The notes: generated from the letters alone by a model not told the origin. A DNA stretch of 23,191 bases from Desulfotomaculum sp. (GCA_003485325.1 DMZI01000030.1:1-23191), one strand, 5' to 3'. Counted from the stretch's first letter, positions 7,582-15,962 are shown. Numbers and translations are program-made.

Positions 7582-8402
7582 CGCCCCAATCGGTCAAGGT
7601 AATTAAGCAAACGGTTGCCTGAAATTATTTTTGTTACTGAATACCTTTCAGATAAAAGGTGAAATGCCGCCAGCACAAGCAAATAAATCAGCAAGGCAGG
7701 TTTGTCCAGCACCCACATTGCGGTTATCCCCAGAACCGCTCCCAGTGAATTGGAACCCGAATCACCCAACATCGCCCTTGCCTTGAGATCGGTATTTAAA
7801 TAGACAAACAGTCCACCAAGCAGGGCGATTAAAAAAACCAGGTTTTCCTGCTCCCAGCCCGGCATAAGCAAAAATGCCGCGATCAGTATAAATCCCTTGC
7901 CCGCCCTACCCGGCCTTAAATCTAAAAGGTTGATCGAGTTGGCGGACATCGCAATAACCAGGGCATAAACAAACGCCCACCATGAAAAATCAAATGCCAG
8001 GGCCGCCAGCAGCGAAACAACGAAGCCTCCCAAAGCTTTTAAAGCGCCGGTATTAAGTTCTTTTTTAAAAAGCAGAACCTTAAAATGCCCTGCCAGGCCG
8101 CCCACTTCCCTTGAACCCCAGACATCGTCAATGAAGCCAAGGAAGGCAAAAGAAGCCACCATGACAAAAAAGATCAGCGCGTCTCTGGCGTTATTAAACA
8201 ATAATAGATACACAAAAGCAACAAAGGGGCTGATTATAAAAAAAATTAATCCCGCAGCGGCGGGAATGTAATCACCCGAATAGTTCGGCTTCAAAAATCC
8301 TGCTTTGCAAATCATTTTCAGCAAAACCGGCAAAAACAAACAGGTAATCACAGCGCCGGTTAAAAATGAAGCCAAATACGCCCAATAGGAGGAGGCTGTC
8401 AA
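7569..8402 (-). CDS. MraY/WecA-like glycosyl-1-phosphate transferase (GT4), divergent
   Basis: 277 residues with about nine to ten hydrophobic segments. The family transfers a sugar-1-phosphate from UDP to undecaprenyl phosphate in the membrane. Recognisable motifs are FLGFIDDVWG (the DD pair) and the MLGDSGSNSLGAVLG block. The usual N-x-x-N-x-x-D-G-x-D-G motif reads NSINLLDLRPGRAG, so the second acidic residue is missing, and no His-rich loop is visible near the C-terminus. Activity may therefore differ. TTG start overlaps the upstream stop (TTGA). It follows a GT2 gene, suggesting a shared lipid-linked envelope sugar pathway. Confidence 0.7.
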   Translation of the reverse strand: MTASSYWAYLASFLTGAVITCLFLPVLLKMICKAGFLKPNYSGDYIPAAAGLIFFIISPFVAFVYLLLFNNARDALIFFVMVASFAFLGFIDDVWGSREVGGLAGHFKVLLFKKELNTGALKALGGFVVSLLAALAFDFSWWAFVYALVIAMSANSINLLDLRPGRAGKGFILIAAFLLMPGWEQENLVFLIALLGGLFVYLNTDLKARAMLGDSGSNSLGAVLGITAMWVLDKPALLIYLLVLAAFHLLSERYSVTKIISGNRLLNYLDRLGRCDR

Positions 8403-9094
8403 TACCCCGCACCTCTTTTTCGCCGGCCGATGCCTGCAAGAACTAAAGCTACATGCCAGAATTGCTTTCCGCGGTGCATAAAACCTTTCCAGTTCCGGCC
8501 TGTTTCATTGTGGCGCATGTTAACAGGAACTTCGAGAATCCTGAAACCTTGTTTTGCCGCAATAATCGTCATGCTGACCTCGACGCCAAATCCCGTCGCG
8601 AACGGCGCCGTTTTCTCCGCCACACGCCGGGTCATTGCACGCTGACCGGAGAGCGGGGATTCCATTACCAGCCCGGTATGACGCCTGATGCCTTCTCTGG
8701 CCAGCCGCTTTACCAAACCGAAACCGCCTTTGCGCTTGCTTCTTGGAAAACGGGCAACGGTCATATCGGCAGCGCCGCTTATTACAGGGTCAATCAAATG
8801 TTTTGCTTCAGCTGCGCTTGAACCAAGGTCAGCATCTAAAAAAACAATGATTTCCGCCGTCAGCTCCTTTACCCCGCTGTTTAAGGCCTCGCCTTTGCCT
8901 GAATTGGCAGTCAAAGATATAACCTTGGCCCCAGCCAGGCGGGCTTTTATTGCAGTATCATCGGTTGAACCATCGTCTATCACAAGGACTCCGTTAACTC
9001 CAGGCACATTAAGAATTGCGCCGACAGTTTCCGAAATCCTTTCTTCCTCATTGTAAGCCGGGATTAAAACCTCAACTGTTTTACCTGACGGCAT
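8399..9094 (-). CDS. family 2 glycosyltransferase
   Basis: 231 residues. A GT-A fold is visible from VEVLIPAYNEEERISET (8-24), VLVIDDGSTDDT (the UDP-binding acidic strand, about 36-47) and IIVFLDADLGSS (the D-x-D site, about 80-91). The C-terminal part (GFRILEVPVNMRHNETGRNW) is like that of dolichyl-phosphate-mannose-type GT2 enzymes without added membrane segments. It probably transfers a sugar onto a lipid or other envelope acceptor at the cytoplasmic face. The ATG lies 3 bp after the SteB-like stop, and its ribosome-binding site (GGAG) overlaps that gene's end. Confidence 0.8.
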   Translation of the reverse strand: MPSGKTVEVLIPAYNEEERISETVGAILNVPGVNGVLVIDDGSTDDTAIKARLAGAKVISLTANSGKGEALNSGVKELTAEIIVFLDADLGSSAAEAKHLIDPVISGAADMTVARFPRSKRKGGFGLVKRLAREGIRRHTGLVMESPLSGQRAMTRRVAEKTAPFATGFGVEVSMTIIAAKQGFRILEVPVNMRHNETGRNWKGFMHRGKQFWHVALVLAGIGRRKRGAGY

Positions 9095-9097
9095 CCT

Positions 9098-9973
9098 TTA
9101 CTCCAAGCTCAACGCCGGAATTAACTTCTGCGCAGTTGGCTTTATTCCATAATGACCCGCTTGGCCGGCTATAGCCATGACAAGAGCAGCCTGTCCGGGA
9201 ACGGTATCAATATTATCCACGGTGCTGATTCTCTTCTTTTGGTATTCTTTCATATACGAATAAGAAGTTGTAGTTTCTTCAACGCCGTAAACCGGTATCT
9301 GCCTGGCAAGCAGCAGATCGATCATGGGGAGATCGACCGAACTGTTCTTATTAATTTCGTGCTCCTGGCTGCCACCGGCAATAATAACTCCGTTTAAAGG
9401 TTTTCCGTACTCTCCGGATATTTTTATTAGTCTCACTTCCACAAGGGAATTGATCTGGCCGGAATTGCCGGCGCCAAGCAGTCCCTGGACAATATTACCT
9501 GCCAGGTGGGCGGCCAGTTGGTTTTCATTTACGCTTTCCCAACCCTTTTGCCCTTTAAGCAGTTCTTTATTGGCCGGTTCGTTCAGATCCCCGATTAAAG
9601 TGGTCACTGACGACACTTCCGCGCCGGAAAGCTGGATTGCCTCGATTATGTTGTTTGAAAAACTGTAGTTGTTGGTTTCAACAATGGCCAACTGGTATCC
9701 CTGAAGGCGTCCTTTGACAAGAAGAGGCAGAACCTGTTTTTCAAAATCTCCCTGAGCTTTGTAATTTAACTTAAGCAAGGACAGTTCGTTTTCTACCGTC
9801 TCATTTTTTTGGCGCAGCTGTTCTATTTGAACCTCAAGACGGTCAGTAAGCTCCTTCTGCCTGCTAACCAGAATATCACTTTTTAAGAAGATCCCACCAA
9901 GCAGTATTCCAAGTCCTAAAGCTAAAAAAACCGCCACCAGGGAAGCAATATGATATCTAAGATCAATAATCAT
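9098..9973 (-). CDS. SteB/MctB-like membrane coiled-coil protein
   Basis: 291 residues. One N-terminal membrane segment (IASLVAVFLALGLGILLGGI, about residues 9-28) is followed by a coiled coil rich in Glu/Gln/Leu (about 35-75) and an extracytoplasmic globular domain. The start MIIDLRYH is the hallmark of the family annotated as copper transporter MctB (Rv1698) and also containing corynebacterial SteB. Its gene partner here is a SteA homologue, just as in Actinobacteria, so a role with SteA in cell separation is more likely than copper transport. Gap to the upstream gene is 2 bp. Confidence 0.75.
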   Translation of the reverse strand: MIIDLRYHIASLVAVFLALGLGILLGGIFLKSDILVSRQKELTDRLEVQIEQLRQKNETVENELSLLKLNYKAQGDFEKQVLPLLVKGRLQGYQLAIVETNNYSFSNNIIEAIQLSGAEVSSVTTLIGDLNEPANKELLKGQKGWESVNENQLAAHLAGNIVQGLLGAGNSGQINSLVEVRLIKISGEYGKPLNGVIIAGGSQEHEINKNSSVDLPMIDLLLARQIPVYGVEETTTSYSYMKEYQKKRISTVDNIDTVPGQAALVMAIAGQAGHYGIKPTAQKLIPALSLE

Positions 9974-9975
9974 CG

Positions 9976-11097
9976 CTAAATCCCCAGGAGCAGTTTAAAC
10001 TGCAGGTAAACAAGGCGTAATAATTCTCTCGTAACGGGTGAAATGAATACGATCACACCTAAAGGAAGCAAAGCCGCCAAAACAATTTGAGCAAGGTAAC
10101 GGGCTTTTATCCGTCCCCTGTATAACTTGCTGACTCCCTTTGCGTCAACTAAAATTGAGCCGATTTTCATCCTGACCAGAAGCGTGCTCGCCATGCCGTG
10201 ACGGCCCTTTTCCAAAAAGTCTTCAACACTGGAATGGGTTCCTACCGCCACAATAAGCTCGGCCTTTTGCTCATAAGCCAAAAGCATGGCTATGTCCTCA
10301 CTCGTTCCCGGAATAGCGAAAGTCCTGGCCGGCAAACCAAGGTTTTTGATTCTCTCCAGGCCGGGCGCCCGCCCGTCGGGATAGGCGTGCACAATCAGCT
10401 CCGCCCCGGAAAAGAGGGCATCGTTACTGACGCTGTCCATATCCCCGATAATTAAATCGGGTTTATAGCCAAACTCCCAGAGTGCGTCCGCCCCCCCGTC
10501 CACACCCACCAGGACGGGTTTAACCTCATGGATATATGACCTGACAGTCTCCAGGTCTTCTTTATAATTTTGACCTCGTACCACCACCAGAACGTGCTTG
10601 CCCTTTAACACAGTGCTTAACGTGGGGATATTGTATTCACCCGCGACCATCCCCAATTCGTTCCGGGCGTGCTCGATCGTATTTTCAACAAAATTGCAAA
10701 AAACCTTGTTCATATTTAGATTTGCCTGGGCCATTTTATCCCGGATGTCCTGGATTTCCAGAAATTTGCCGCTTCCTACACATTTCCCGTCAGCATATAC
10801 TTCATTGTCAATTATTTCAATGATTCTGCCTTCCTCAACCAGCCCCATAATCTTCTCGCCGGCTGCATCCAGAAGTAAAATACCCGACTGAACAAGGAGG
10901 AGCGGCCCGGGATTCGGGTAATAACCGGTTATAGAGGAAGCCGCGTTGATAACGGCTTTTGGCCGTGCAGCTACTAAAGATTGCGCGGCCAAATTATCCA
11001 AGTCGCTATGATTAATTATCGCAATTTCACCAGGCATCAGACGTTTGACCAGATCTTTTGTCCGGCGGTCAACTCTGGCTGTACCTTTAATATACAT
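9976..11097 (-). CDS. steA: SteA-like cytokinetic protein (thiamin-pyrophosphokinase-like domain)
   Basis: 373 residues. The N-terminal half (KGTARVDRRTKDLVKRLMPG, VINAASSITGYYPNPGP) matches SteA proteins. The middle carries a thiamin-pyrophosphokinase-like core, GVDGGADALWEFGYKPDLII followed by GDMDS. A C-terminal hydrophobic segment (about 336-354) likely anchors it in the membrane. In Corynebacterium SteA works with SteB in septal localisation and daughter-cell separation. Here the two genes are adjacent, downstream of spo0A. Thiamin pyrophosphokinase itself is unlikely because of the long N-terminal domain and the anchor. ATG start. Confidence 0.8.
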   Translation of the reverse strand: MYIKGTARVDRRTKDLVKRLMPGEIAIINHSDLDNLAAQSLVAARPKAVINAASSITGYYPNPGPLLLVQSGILLLDAAGEKIMGLVEEGRIIEIIDNEVYADGKCVGSGKFLEIQDIRDKMAQANLNMNKVFCNFVENTIEHARNELGMVAGEYNIPTLSTVLKGKHVLVVVRGQNYKEDLETVRSYIHEVKPVLVGVDGGADALWEFGYKPDLIIGDMDSVSNDALFSGAELIVHAYPDGRAPGLERIKNLGLPARTFAIPGTSEDIAMLLAYEQKAELIVAVGTHSSVEDFLEKGRHGMASTLLVRMKIGSILVDAKGVSKLYRGRIKARYLAQIVLAALLPLGVIVFISPVTRELLRLVYLQFKLLLGI

Positions 11098-11125
11098 TGC
11101 AACACCCCGGAAAATATGTCAGGCT

Positions 11126-11899
11126 CTAACTCGCTTTGGATTCAATTCTCAATTTGTCGGCTATCATGGCAATAAATTCAGAATTGGTCGGTTTACCTCT
11201 TTCCAGATTAATAGTGTATCCAAAAAACTTGGTCATCATTTCTACATTTCCGCGATCCCAGGAAAGTTCTATCGCATGGCGGATAGCCCTTTCAACCCTG
11301 CTGGGAGTTGTCTGGTACTTCTGCGCGATCATGGGGTATAATTCCTTGGTAATTGCGCCAAGCAAATTAATTTCGTTAATTACCATTAAGATCGCGTCTC
11401 TTAAATAGTGATATCCCTTTATATGCGCAGGAACACCCATTTCATGAATAATATTTGTCACTGCGACATCAAGATTTCTTGGTTTCACCGTGGAGATATA
11501 CTGGGATAAATTAAGCCCGCCGGCTAACTGGCGAATACGCGTGGCCAGAACTAAAAAGTCAAAGGGTTTAAGCAGGTAATAATCGGCTCCAAGTTCCATA
11601 GCCCGCTGGGTAAATGCCTCCTGACCAAACGCGGTAAGGATGATCACCTTCGGTTTTGTATTTGAGGACCCACCTGCAGCCAGCTTTTCCAGTACTCCAA
11701 TTCCATCCAGGTGAGGCATTATTATATCTAAGACAACAACATCAGGGCTTTGCTCCTCAATCTGGTGAAGTGTTTCGAGTCCGTTGTATGCGATTCCGGT
11801 AAGGATAAAATCTTCTTGCTGATTCATATAGCTCTTTAATAATTCACAAAACTCCTTGTTATCATCAGCAATTAGTACCTTTACTTTCTTGTTACTCAT
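11126..11899 (-). CDS. spo0A: sporulation master regulator Spo0A
   Basis: 257 residues, full length. Receiver domain: acidic pocket D12/D13 (IADDNKEF), phospho-acceptor D58 (VVVLDIIMPHLDG), the Thr of IILTAFG and the Lys of LLKPFD. A linker leads to the Spo0A-specific DNA-binding domain with TKELYPMIAQKYQTTPSRVE, RAIRHAIELSWDRGN and TNSEFIAMIADKL, the signature of the effector domain that binds TGTCGAA boxes. Phosphorylated Spo0A starts sporulation. ATG start; the gene follows spoIVB as in other endospore formers and begins a run of seven closely spaced genes on the same strand. Confidence 0.95.
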   Translation of the reverse strand: MSNKKVKVLIADDNKEFCELLKSYMNQQEDFILTGIAYNGLETLHQIEEQSPDVVVLDIIMPHLDGIGVLEKLAAGGSSNTKPKVIILTAFGQEAFTQRAMELGADYYLLKPFDFLVLATRIRQLAGGLNLSQYISTVKPRNLDVAVTNIIHEMGVPAHIKGYHYLRDAILMVINEINLLGAITKELYPMIAQKYQTTPSRVERAIRHAIELSWDRGNVEMMTKFFGYTINLERGKPTNSEFIAMIADKLRIESKAS

Positions 11900-11955
11900 A
11901 CTTTTTTATACGGCCCCCTTTACTTTTTTCCCCCCAGGTATTTATATCCATTTGA

Positions 11956-11962
11956 TTCGACG
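11956..11962 (-). promoter_or_regulatory. possible 0A box upstream of spo0A
   Basis: The minus strand reads CGTCGAA, matching the Spo0A-binding consensus TGTCGAA at six of seven positions, about 57 nt upstream of the spo0A start. Autoregulation of spo0A through such boxes is known in Bacillus. A single 7-bp near match is weak support. Confidence 0.3.
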
Positions 11963-12028
11963 GCGAACTTTAAAAATCCTGCAGGGTTTTAAAATGTACT
12001 TTTATATTACAATTTATCTCATTTTAGG

Positions 12029-13318
12029 TCAGGCCGCCTTTTGAAAATCGTCGTTTAAAAAGAAAAAGCCGGCTTCACGGAGCATCCATTCAGCCGGTAC
12101 ACCAAAACCTCGCTTGGGATCATTGATGAAAACATGAGTCACAGCGCCGACAAATTTCCCCTTTTGTATTATCGGGCTTCCGCTCATACCCTGAATAATA
12201 CCGCCCGTTTTGCTGATTAGCTTCTGGTCGGTGACCCTGATGACCAGTCCTTTTCCGCCTGTCCTGTTGCGCAGAATAATTTTCTGTATTTCGATATCAA
12301 AACATTCTATATTATCCCCTTTAAGAACAGTCAGAATTTGCGCCGGGCCTTCCTTTATTTCATAACACATAGCCACAGGTATTGTATCTTTATAGAAGAA
12401 CTTGGCCGGCGATTTCCGAAGCCTTCCAAAGATGCCGACGCTGGTATTCTTGGTTATTTCCCCGAGCAGTTCGGGCCTTCCCCGATAATATCCTACTTTT
12501 TCTCCGGGCTTGCCTGCTTTTCCCGGATAAATACCCTGGACCACGGCATTTGTTATCTGCCCTTCGGCAAGATCTATCTTTCTGCTCGTATCCGCATCCG
12601 TGACCATATGTCCCAGTGCTCCGTATATCTTTGTCGTTGGTTCGTAGAAGGTAAGCGTGCCCATCCCGGCGGTGTTGTTGCGGACAAACAATCCTATCCT
12701 GTACCTGCCCGTTTCCCGGCAGTATAGTGGAGAAAGGGAGATTTGCACGGTTCGTTTTCCCCGTTTTACTTCAAGGTTGATCGGAACCTTCTTATTTCCC
12801 AGAGTATCAATCTCATCCTGCAAAAGCTTGTCGTTTTTTACTGCCCTGCCGTTTATTTTGACTATTATATCGCCCGGTAAAATACCTGCTTTTTCGGCAG
12901 GGTTATATTTGAAGCCCAATGAATCTCCCACGGGCGTGTAACTTACTACCAGGACTCCTTCAGAGCGCAGGAAGATTCCTATTGAATGCCCCCCGACCAT
13001 TACTTCTACCGGATCCACCACGTTGACGGAAACCTGCCGGAAGGGTATCACCCCAAGCAGTTTAATCTTCATCTTTACTGGACCGGTTTTTCCCGCTATT
13101 GGAATACCGCCCGGCAAAAGCAACTTTTTGTTGTTTTCACTACTGTAGACCTGCATAGCCGGGTTGCGGCCGTATCTATAACCGGCTAACTGCGGCAGCA
13201 AAGGATCCCCGACATTGATATTCTGTTTTACCGGAAGCGCGGCCAAATCTTTTACGGCTATATACAGGAGCAAAACGACCAGGAGCATGAGAATGTTTTT
13301 GAGAAAATTTGGTTTCAG
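12029..13318 (-). CDS. spoIVB: SpoIVB serine peptidase
   Basis: SpoIVB is secreted from the forespore and cleaves SpoIVFA to trigger pro-sigma-K processing. The frame is open from an ATG at 13390 (453 residues), but that ATG has no ribosome-binding site. A strong AAGGAGGGG sits 6 nt before an in-frame CTG at 13316-13318, giving 429 residues, close to Bacillus SpoIVB. Counting from the ATG, a membrane segment spans about 31-48, a PDZ domain about 125-215, and the triad H261 (GALGHMVTD), D388 (RVTD) and S403 (GMSGSP) corresponds to H236, D363 and S378 of B. subtilis at a constant offset of 25. It lies directly upstream of spo0A. Confidence 0.9.
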   Translation of the reverse strand: MKPNFLKNILMLLVVLLLYIAVKDLAALPVKQNINVGDPLLPQLAGYRYGRNPAMQVYSSENNKKLLLPGGIPIAGKTGPVKMKIKLLGVIPFRQVSVNVVDPVEVMVGGHSIGIFLRSEGVLVVSYTPVGDSLGFKYNPAEKAGILPGDIIVKINGRAVKNDKLLQDEIDTLGNKKVPINLEVKRGKRTVQISLSPLYCRETGRYRIGLFVRNNTAGMGTLTFYEPTTKIYGALGHMVTDADTSRKIDLAEGQITNAVVQGIYPGKAGKPGEKVGYYRGRPELLGEITKNTSVGIFGRLRKSPAKFFYKDTIPVAMCYEIKEGPAQILTVLKGDNIECFDIEIQKIILRNRTGGKGLVIRVTDQKLISKTGGIIQGMSGSPIIQKGKFVGAVTHVFINDPKRGFGVPAEWMLREAGFFFLNDDFQKAA

Positions 13319-13508
13319 GCAACACCCCTCCTTTATTAATCCTTTTTGGCGGCAATCACAAAAATAATTTTGAGAACCAGAGAAATACATTAAAAGAACT
13401 AAAATATTTGCGCATTCTTAAGTTAACCCTTATAAATAGCTAATATTCTGCCTAAATGTGCCGTTATTTACAACTATAACGTTATATTGACTGTGTTTGT
13501 TTTGATTT

Positions 13509-13554
13509 AAAAAAAATAAAACCCCGTAAAAACAAAAAATCCCGTTTTTGCGGG
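13509..13554 (-). terminator. intrinsic terminator of the CoA-transferase/MBL operon
   Basis: On the minus strand an 11-bp stem (13544-13554 with 13523-13533, one G-U pair) encloses a 10-nt loop and is followed by GTTTTATTTTTTTT. It lies about 220 nt after the MBL-hydrolase stop and upstream of spoIVB, so it separates the two transcription units. Confidence 0.65.
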
Positions 13555-13597
13555 AAACCATTTTCTGGGATATTTATTTCAAATTATTATTGTAATA

Positions 13598-13617
13598 ATT
13601 GGGGTCAGACTTGATTT
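13598..13617. other. GGGGTCAGACTT motif
   Basis: The stretch ATTGGGGTCAGACTTGATTT looks like the word often found at ends of small mobile elements near REP-associated (IS200-like) transposases. No partner half and no transposase are nearby, so at most this is debris. Confidence 0.2.
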
Positions 13618-13690
13618 ATCTAAACAATTAACCTATTGCATAACAATTATTTGCGATATTTAGAAATGAATCATGGAATACGGCTTTATC

Positions 13691-13766
13691 TAGCGAACGA
13701 CTTGCGAAGCGCCGGTAACGGCAGTTAAGCGAAGGTGAGGGTAACCAGATGGCGGAGTGAAGTGGA
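13691..13766 (+). repeat. element B, longer copy
   Basis: A 76-nt GC-rich block in AT-rich surroundings. It begins TAGCGAACGACTTGC and contains a GCCG-GTAA-CGGC hairpin with a GNRA tetraloop. A second GTAA then lies between GG and CC (GGTAACC), and distant ACTT/AAGT arms could close the whole. The first 33 nt recur at 3073-3105 with three differences. It ends 4 bp before the stop codon of the MBL hydrolase on the opposite strand. This looks like a small structured repeat; the family is not recognised. Confidence 0.5.
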
Positions 13767-13770
13767 TTTT

Positions 13771-14550
13771 TTAATCAGGATACCTTAACTTGGAGAGTGC
13801 GGCGGGATCGTGGGTGGCTAAAACGCGGGTTTTGTCTGCTTTGACTATCTCGGAAATTAAAGCGATGCTTCTCCAGGTCGCCTGATAATCCATAAAATTT
13901 CCCGTCATTGTATAGGCCGTGTGCCTTGCGGGGTTTCCCGTCAGATTTTCCTGAGTCATTACAGCATCACCGCAAATGACATAAGGGCCGTTTTCAGTTT
14001 CTACGACTACGGACATGCTCCCCGGAGTATGTCCGGGTGTGGGGATCATGGCAACCTGATCAACAATCTTTTGCGAAACCAGGTCGATCGTCTTCATCCG
14101 TTGAATAGACTTTGTAAACCACGGCGTCAGGCCGATGTTCCAGTGCTCGTAATAAAAATAATGAGGCGGCAGAGGCATCAGCGCGTAAGCAAGTTCCTCT
14201 TTCGCCACACAAATTTCAGCATTTTTATACTTATCCAGATTATAGGCATGATCCCAGTGGAGATGCGTGAGCAGGATTAGGTCTATTTCCTCCGGTTTAA
14301 CACCGATTTTCTCCAAAGCAACCATGGACTGGCCCGGGTTTATCCTGCAATTCGTTTCGGCGTGCCACCTATCGGCGTGTTCCTGATCAGATACGCCTGA
14401 ATCCACCAGGATCTTCTTTTCGGCCCCTTCAATATAGTAACAGAGCAGCTTGGCTTTCCAGGGAACGCCTATTCCTTTTTTCTCCATGGACATACTTTGA
14501 TCAACAACGGCATCCCCGAGATCTAACGGATTAATGGTCAGCCTGCTCAT
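13771..14550 (-). CDS. metallo-beta-lactamase-fold hydrolase
   Basis: 259 residues from the ATG at 14548-14550 (MSRLTINPLDLGD); the frame is open further upstream but those residues do not look like the family. The H-x-H-x-D-H site is THLHWDHA, followed by the metal ligands PTPGHTPGS, CGDAVM and ATHDP. Together with the lactonase-like layout this points to the N-acyl-homoserine-lactonase/glyoxalase II group; the substrate is unknown. The start overlaps the CoA-transferase gene by 20 bp, so the two are coupled. It may hydrolyse a thioester or lactone made in the same pathway, which is an inference. Confidence 0.8.
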   Translation of the reverse strand: MSRLTINPLDLGDAVVDQSMSMEKKGIGVPWKAKLLCYYIEGAEKKILVDSGVSDQEHADRWHAETNCRINPGQSMVALEKIGVKPEEIDLILLTHLHWDHAYNLDKYKNAEICVAKEELAYALMPLPPHYFYYEHWNIGLTPWFTKSIQRMKTIDLVSQKIVDQVAMIPTPGHTPGSMSVVVETENGPYVICGDAVMTQENLTGNPARHTAYTMTGNFMDYQATWRSIALISEIVKADKTRVLATHDPAALSKLRYPD

Positions 14551-15766
14551 TTTTCCCAATCGGCGCTTCCACGTTTCCGATGATGCCGCTTTCTGCCAGT
14601 GACCGCATCTCGTCATCCGTCATCTTCAACATCTTAGAGAGAACTTCCCTGGTGTGCTGGCCCAGAACCGGGGCCGGCTTCTCAATCCGGCAGGGGGTTT
14701 TAGAAAACTTAATCGGAAAACCGGCCGTCAGAAATTTTCCGGCAACCGGGTGTTCAACTTCCAAAACCATATCCTGCCCCCACATATATGGGTGTTCAAT
14801 TAATTCTTTGGCAGTATTGACACGGCCGCAGGGGATCCCCTTTGCTTCAAACAGCCTTACCCAGTATAAGCTTGTATTTGTACAAAAAATATTACCGAGT
14901 ATCTCATCCAGATCATATTTATTCTTGACGCGCAGCATGTTCGTGGCAAAACGCGGGTCAGTAATCAAGTCTTCCCTACCCAGACATTTGCACAACAAGG
15001 AAAACAGCTTGTCGTTTCCCGCAGCCATAACAATTACAGAATCAGCGGTTTTGTAGGAGGAAAAAGGCGCCAGTGAATGGTGTTTGTTGCCAATCCTTAA
15101 GGGGATTTCACCGGTAACTTTATACTGGCTGAGGTAGTTCCCCATAAAAGCCACCATGCAGTCAAGCATGGCCACATCAACCTGTTGGCCGCCCTGGCCT
15201 CTTTCACTGCCAAAAAGGGCCGCGACCACTCCGATAGCTGTATAGAGGCCTACTCCAATATCACCAATGGAGATTCCGCAGCGCAGAGGCTCTCCTCCCT
15301 CAGAACCCGTCAGGCTCATTACGCCTCCAATTGCCTGCACAATAATATCATAGGCCGCTCTTTCCTTGAAAGGCCCTGTGCTTCCAAACCCCGAAAGGGA
15401 TGCATGTATTATATTAGGATTGGCTTCAGACATTTTGTCAAAGCCGATGTCGAGCTTTTCCATAATCCCGGTTCGGAAGTTTTCAACTACAACGTCGCTG
15501 CGTTTGACCATTTCAAGGAAAATTTCTTTACCTCGTTCTTTTTTCAAATCAAGGGTGACGCTTTTCTTCTGATTGTTATAGCTCATGAAATAGGCGCTTT
15601 CACCGTGAACATGAGGCGTAAAGGCACGGCTGTCATCGCCCTTGCCGGGGATTTCTATCTTAATAACCTCTGCTCCAAGGTTGGCCAAAATGGCTGTACA
15701 AAAAGGACCTGCCAGAATACGAGTTAAATCAAGTACGCGAACGCCATCCAGTGGTTTGGCCGCCAA
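14531..15766 (-). CDS. CaiB/BaiF family III CoA-transferase
   Basis: 411 residues, full family length. Members move CoA between acyl groups through an aspartyl-CoA anhydride. The sequence shows the N-terminal LDGVRVLDLTRILAGPFCT, the GAEVIKIE strand, the ENFRTG motif and the catalytic Asp at about residue 140 (AAYDIIVQA), followed by GGVMSLTG. Start is TTG (15764-15766) with GGAGGGGG upstream. It forms a two-gene unit with the downstream MBL hydrolase. The acyl substrate cannot be read from sequence. An insertion sequence lies about 180 bp upstream and may have separated the unit from its original neighbours. Confidence 0.85.
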   Translation of the reverse strand: MAAKPLDGVRVLDLTRILAGPFCTAILANLGAEVIKIEIPGKGDDSRAFTPHVHGESAYFMSYNNQKKSVTLDLKKERGKEIFLEMVKRSDVVVENFRTGIMEKLDIGFDKMSEANPNIIHASLSGFGSTGPFKERAAYDIIVQAIGGVMSLTGSEGGEPLRCGISIGDIGVGLYTAIGVVAALFGSERGQGGQQVDVAMLDCMVAFMGNYLSQYKVTGEIPLRIGNKHHSLAPFSSYKTADSVIVMAAGNDKLFSLLCKCLGREDLITDPRFATNMLRVKNKYDLDEILGNIFCTNTSLYWVRLFEAKGIPCGRVNTAKELIEHPYMWGQDMVLEVEHPVAGKFLTAGFPIKFSKTPCRIEKPAPVLGQHTREVLSKMLKMTDDEMRSLAESGIIGNVEAPIGKNEQADH

Positions 15767-15943
15767 ATATAATCCCCCTCCGCTTTTGTCATTTGAAAAA
15801 AAGGTTTTTTTAAATAAAAAATTAAATAAATAACTATATTTTCATTATGTAGGATAACATAACGATAAACTCCGGTCAAGGATACGGGGTGGAAAAACAG
15901 ATAGTAATAAACCAAAATAAATATTATCTTTCCAGATTTATCA
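15767..15943. other. gene-free AT-rich upstream region of the CoA-transferase
   Basis: 177 bp between the CoA-transferase start and the IS inverted repeat. It should hold the promoter of the CoA-transferase/MBL unit, but I see no convincing -35/-10 pair on the minus strand. No coding frame of note. Confidence 0.3.
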
Positions 15944-15962
15944 AGAGACAGTCGATAAACCC
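15944..15962 (+). repeat. left terminal inverted repeat of the IS
   Basis: Reads AGAGACAGTCGATAAACCC and matches the reverse complement of 17844-17862 at 17 of 19 positions. Preceded by ATCA. Confidence 0.75.

Noticed and set aside
8453..8821. Plus-strand frames of about 120 codons opposite the GT2 gene
   Set aside because: Low-complexity antisense frames created by the codon bias of the real minus-strand gene.
9098..9973. Copper transporter
   Set aside because: The name is inherited from MctB; with one membrane segment, a coiled coil and a SteA partner, a cell-division role is more probable.
3900..13770. tRNA or rRNA genes
   Set aside because: No cloverleaf with the T-loop GTTCRANNC pattern and no rRNA signature words were noticed in any gap.
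14548..14616. Longer start for the MBL hydrolase (22 extra residues)
   Set aside because: The extra residues are coded inside the CoA-transferase gene and are not hydrolase-like; the ATG at 14548-14550 begins the typical MBL N-terminus.
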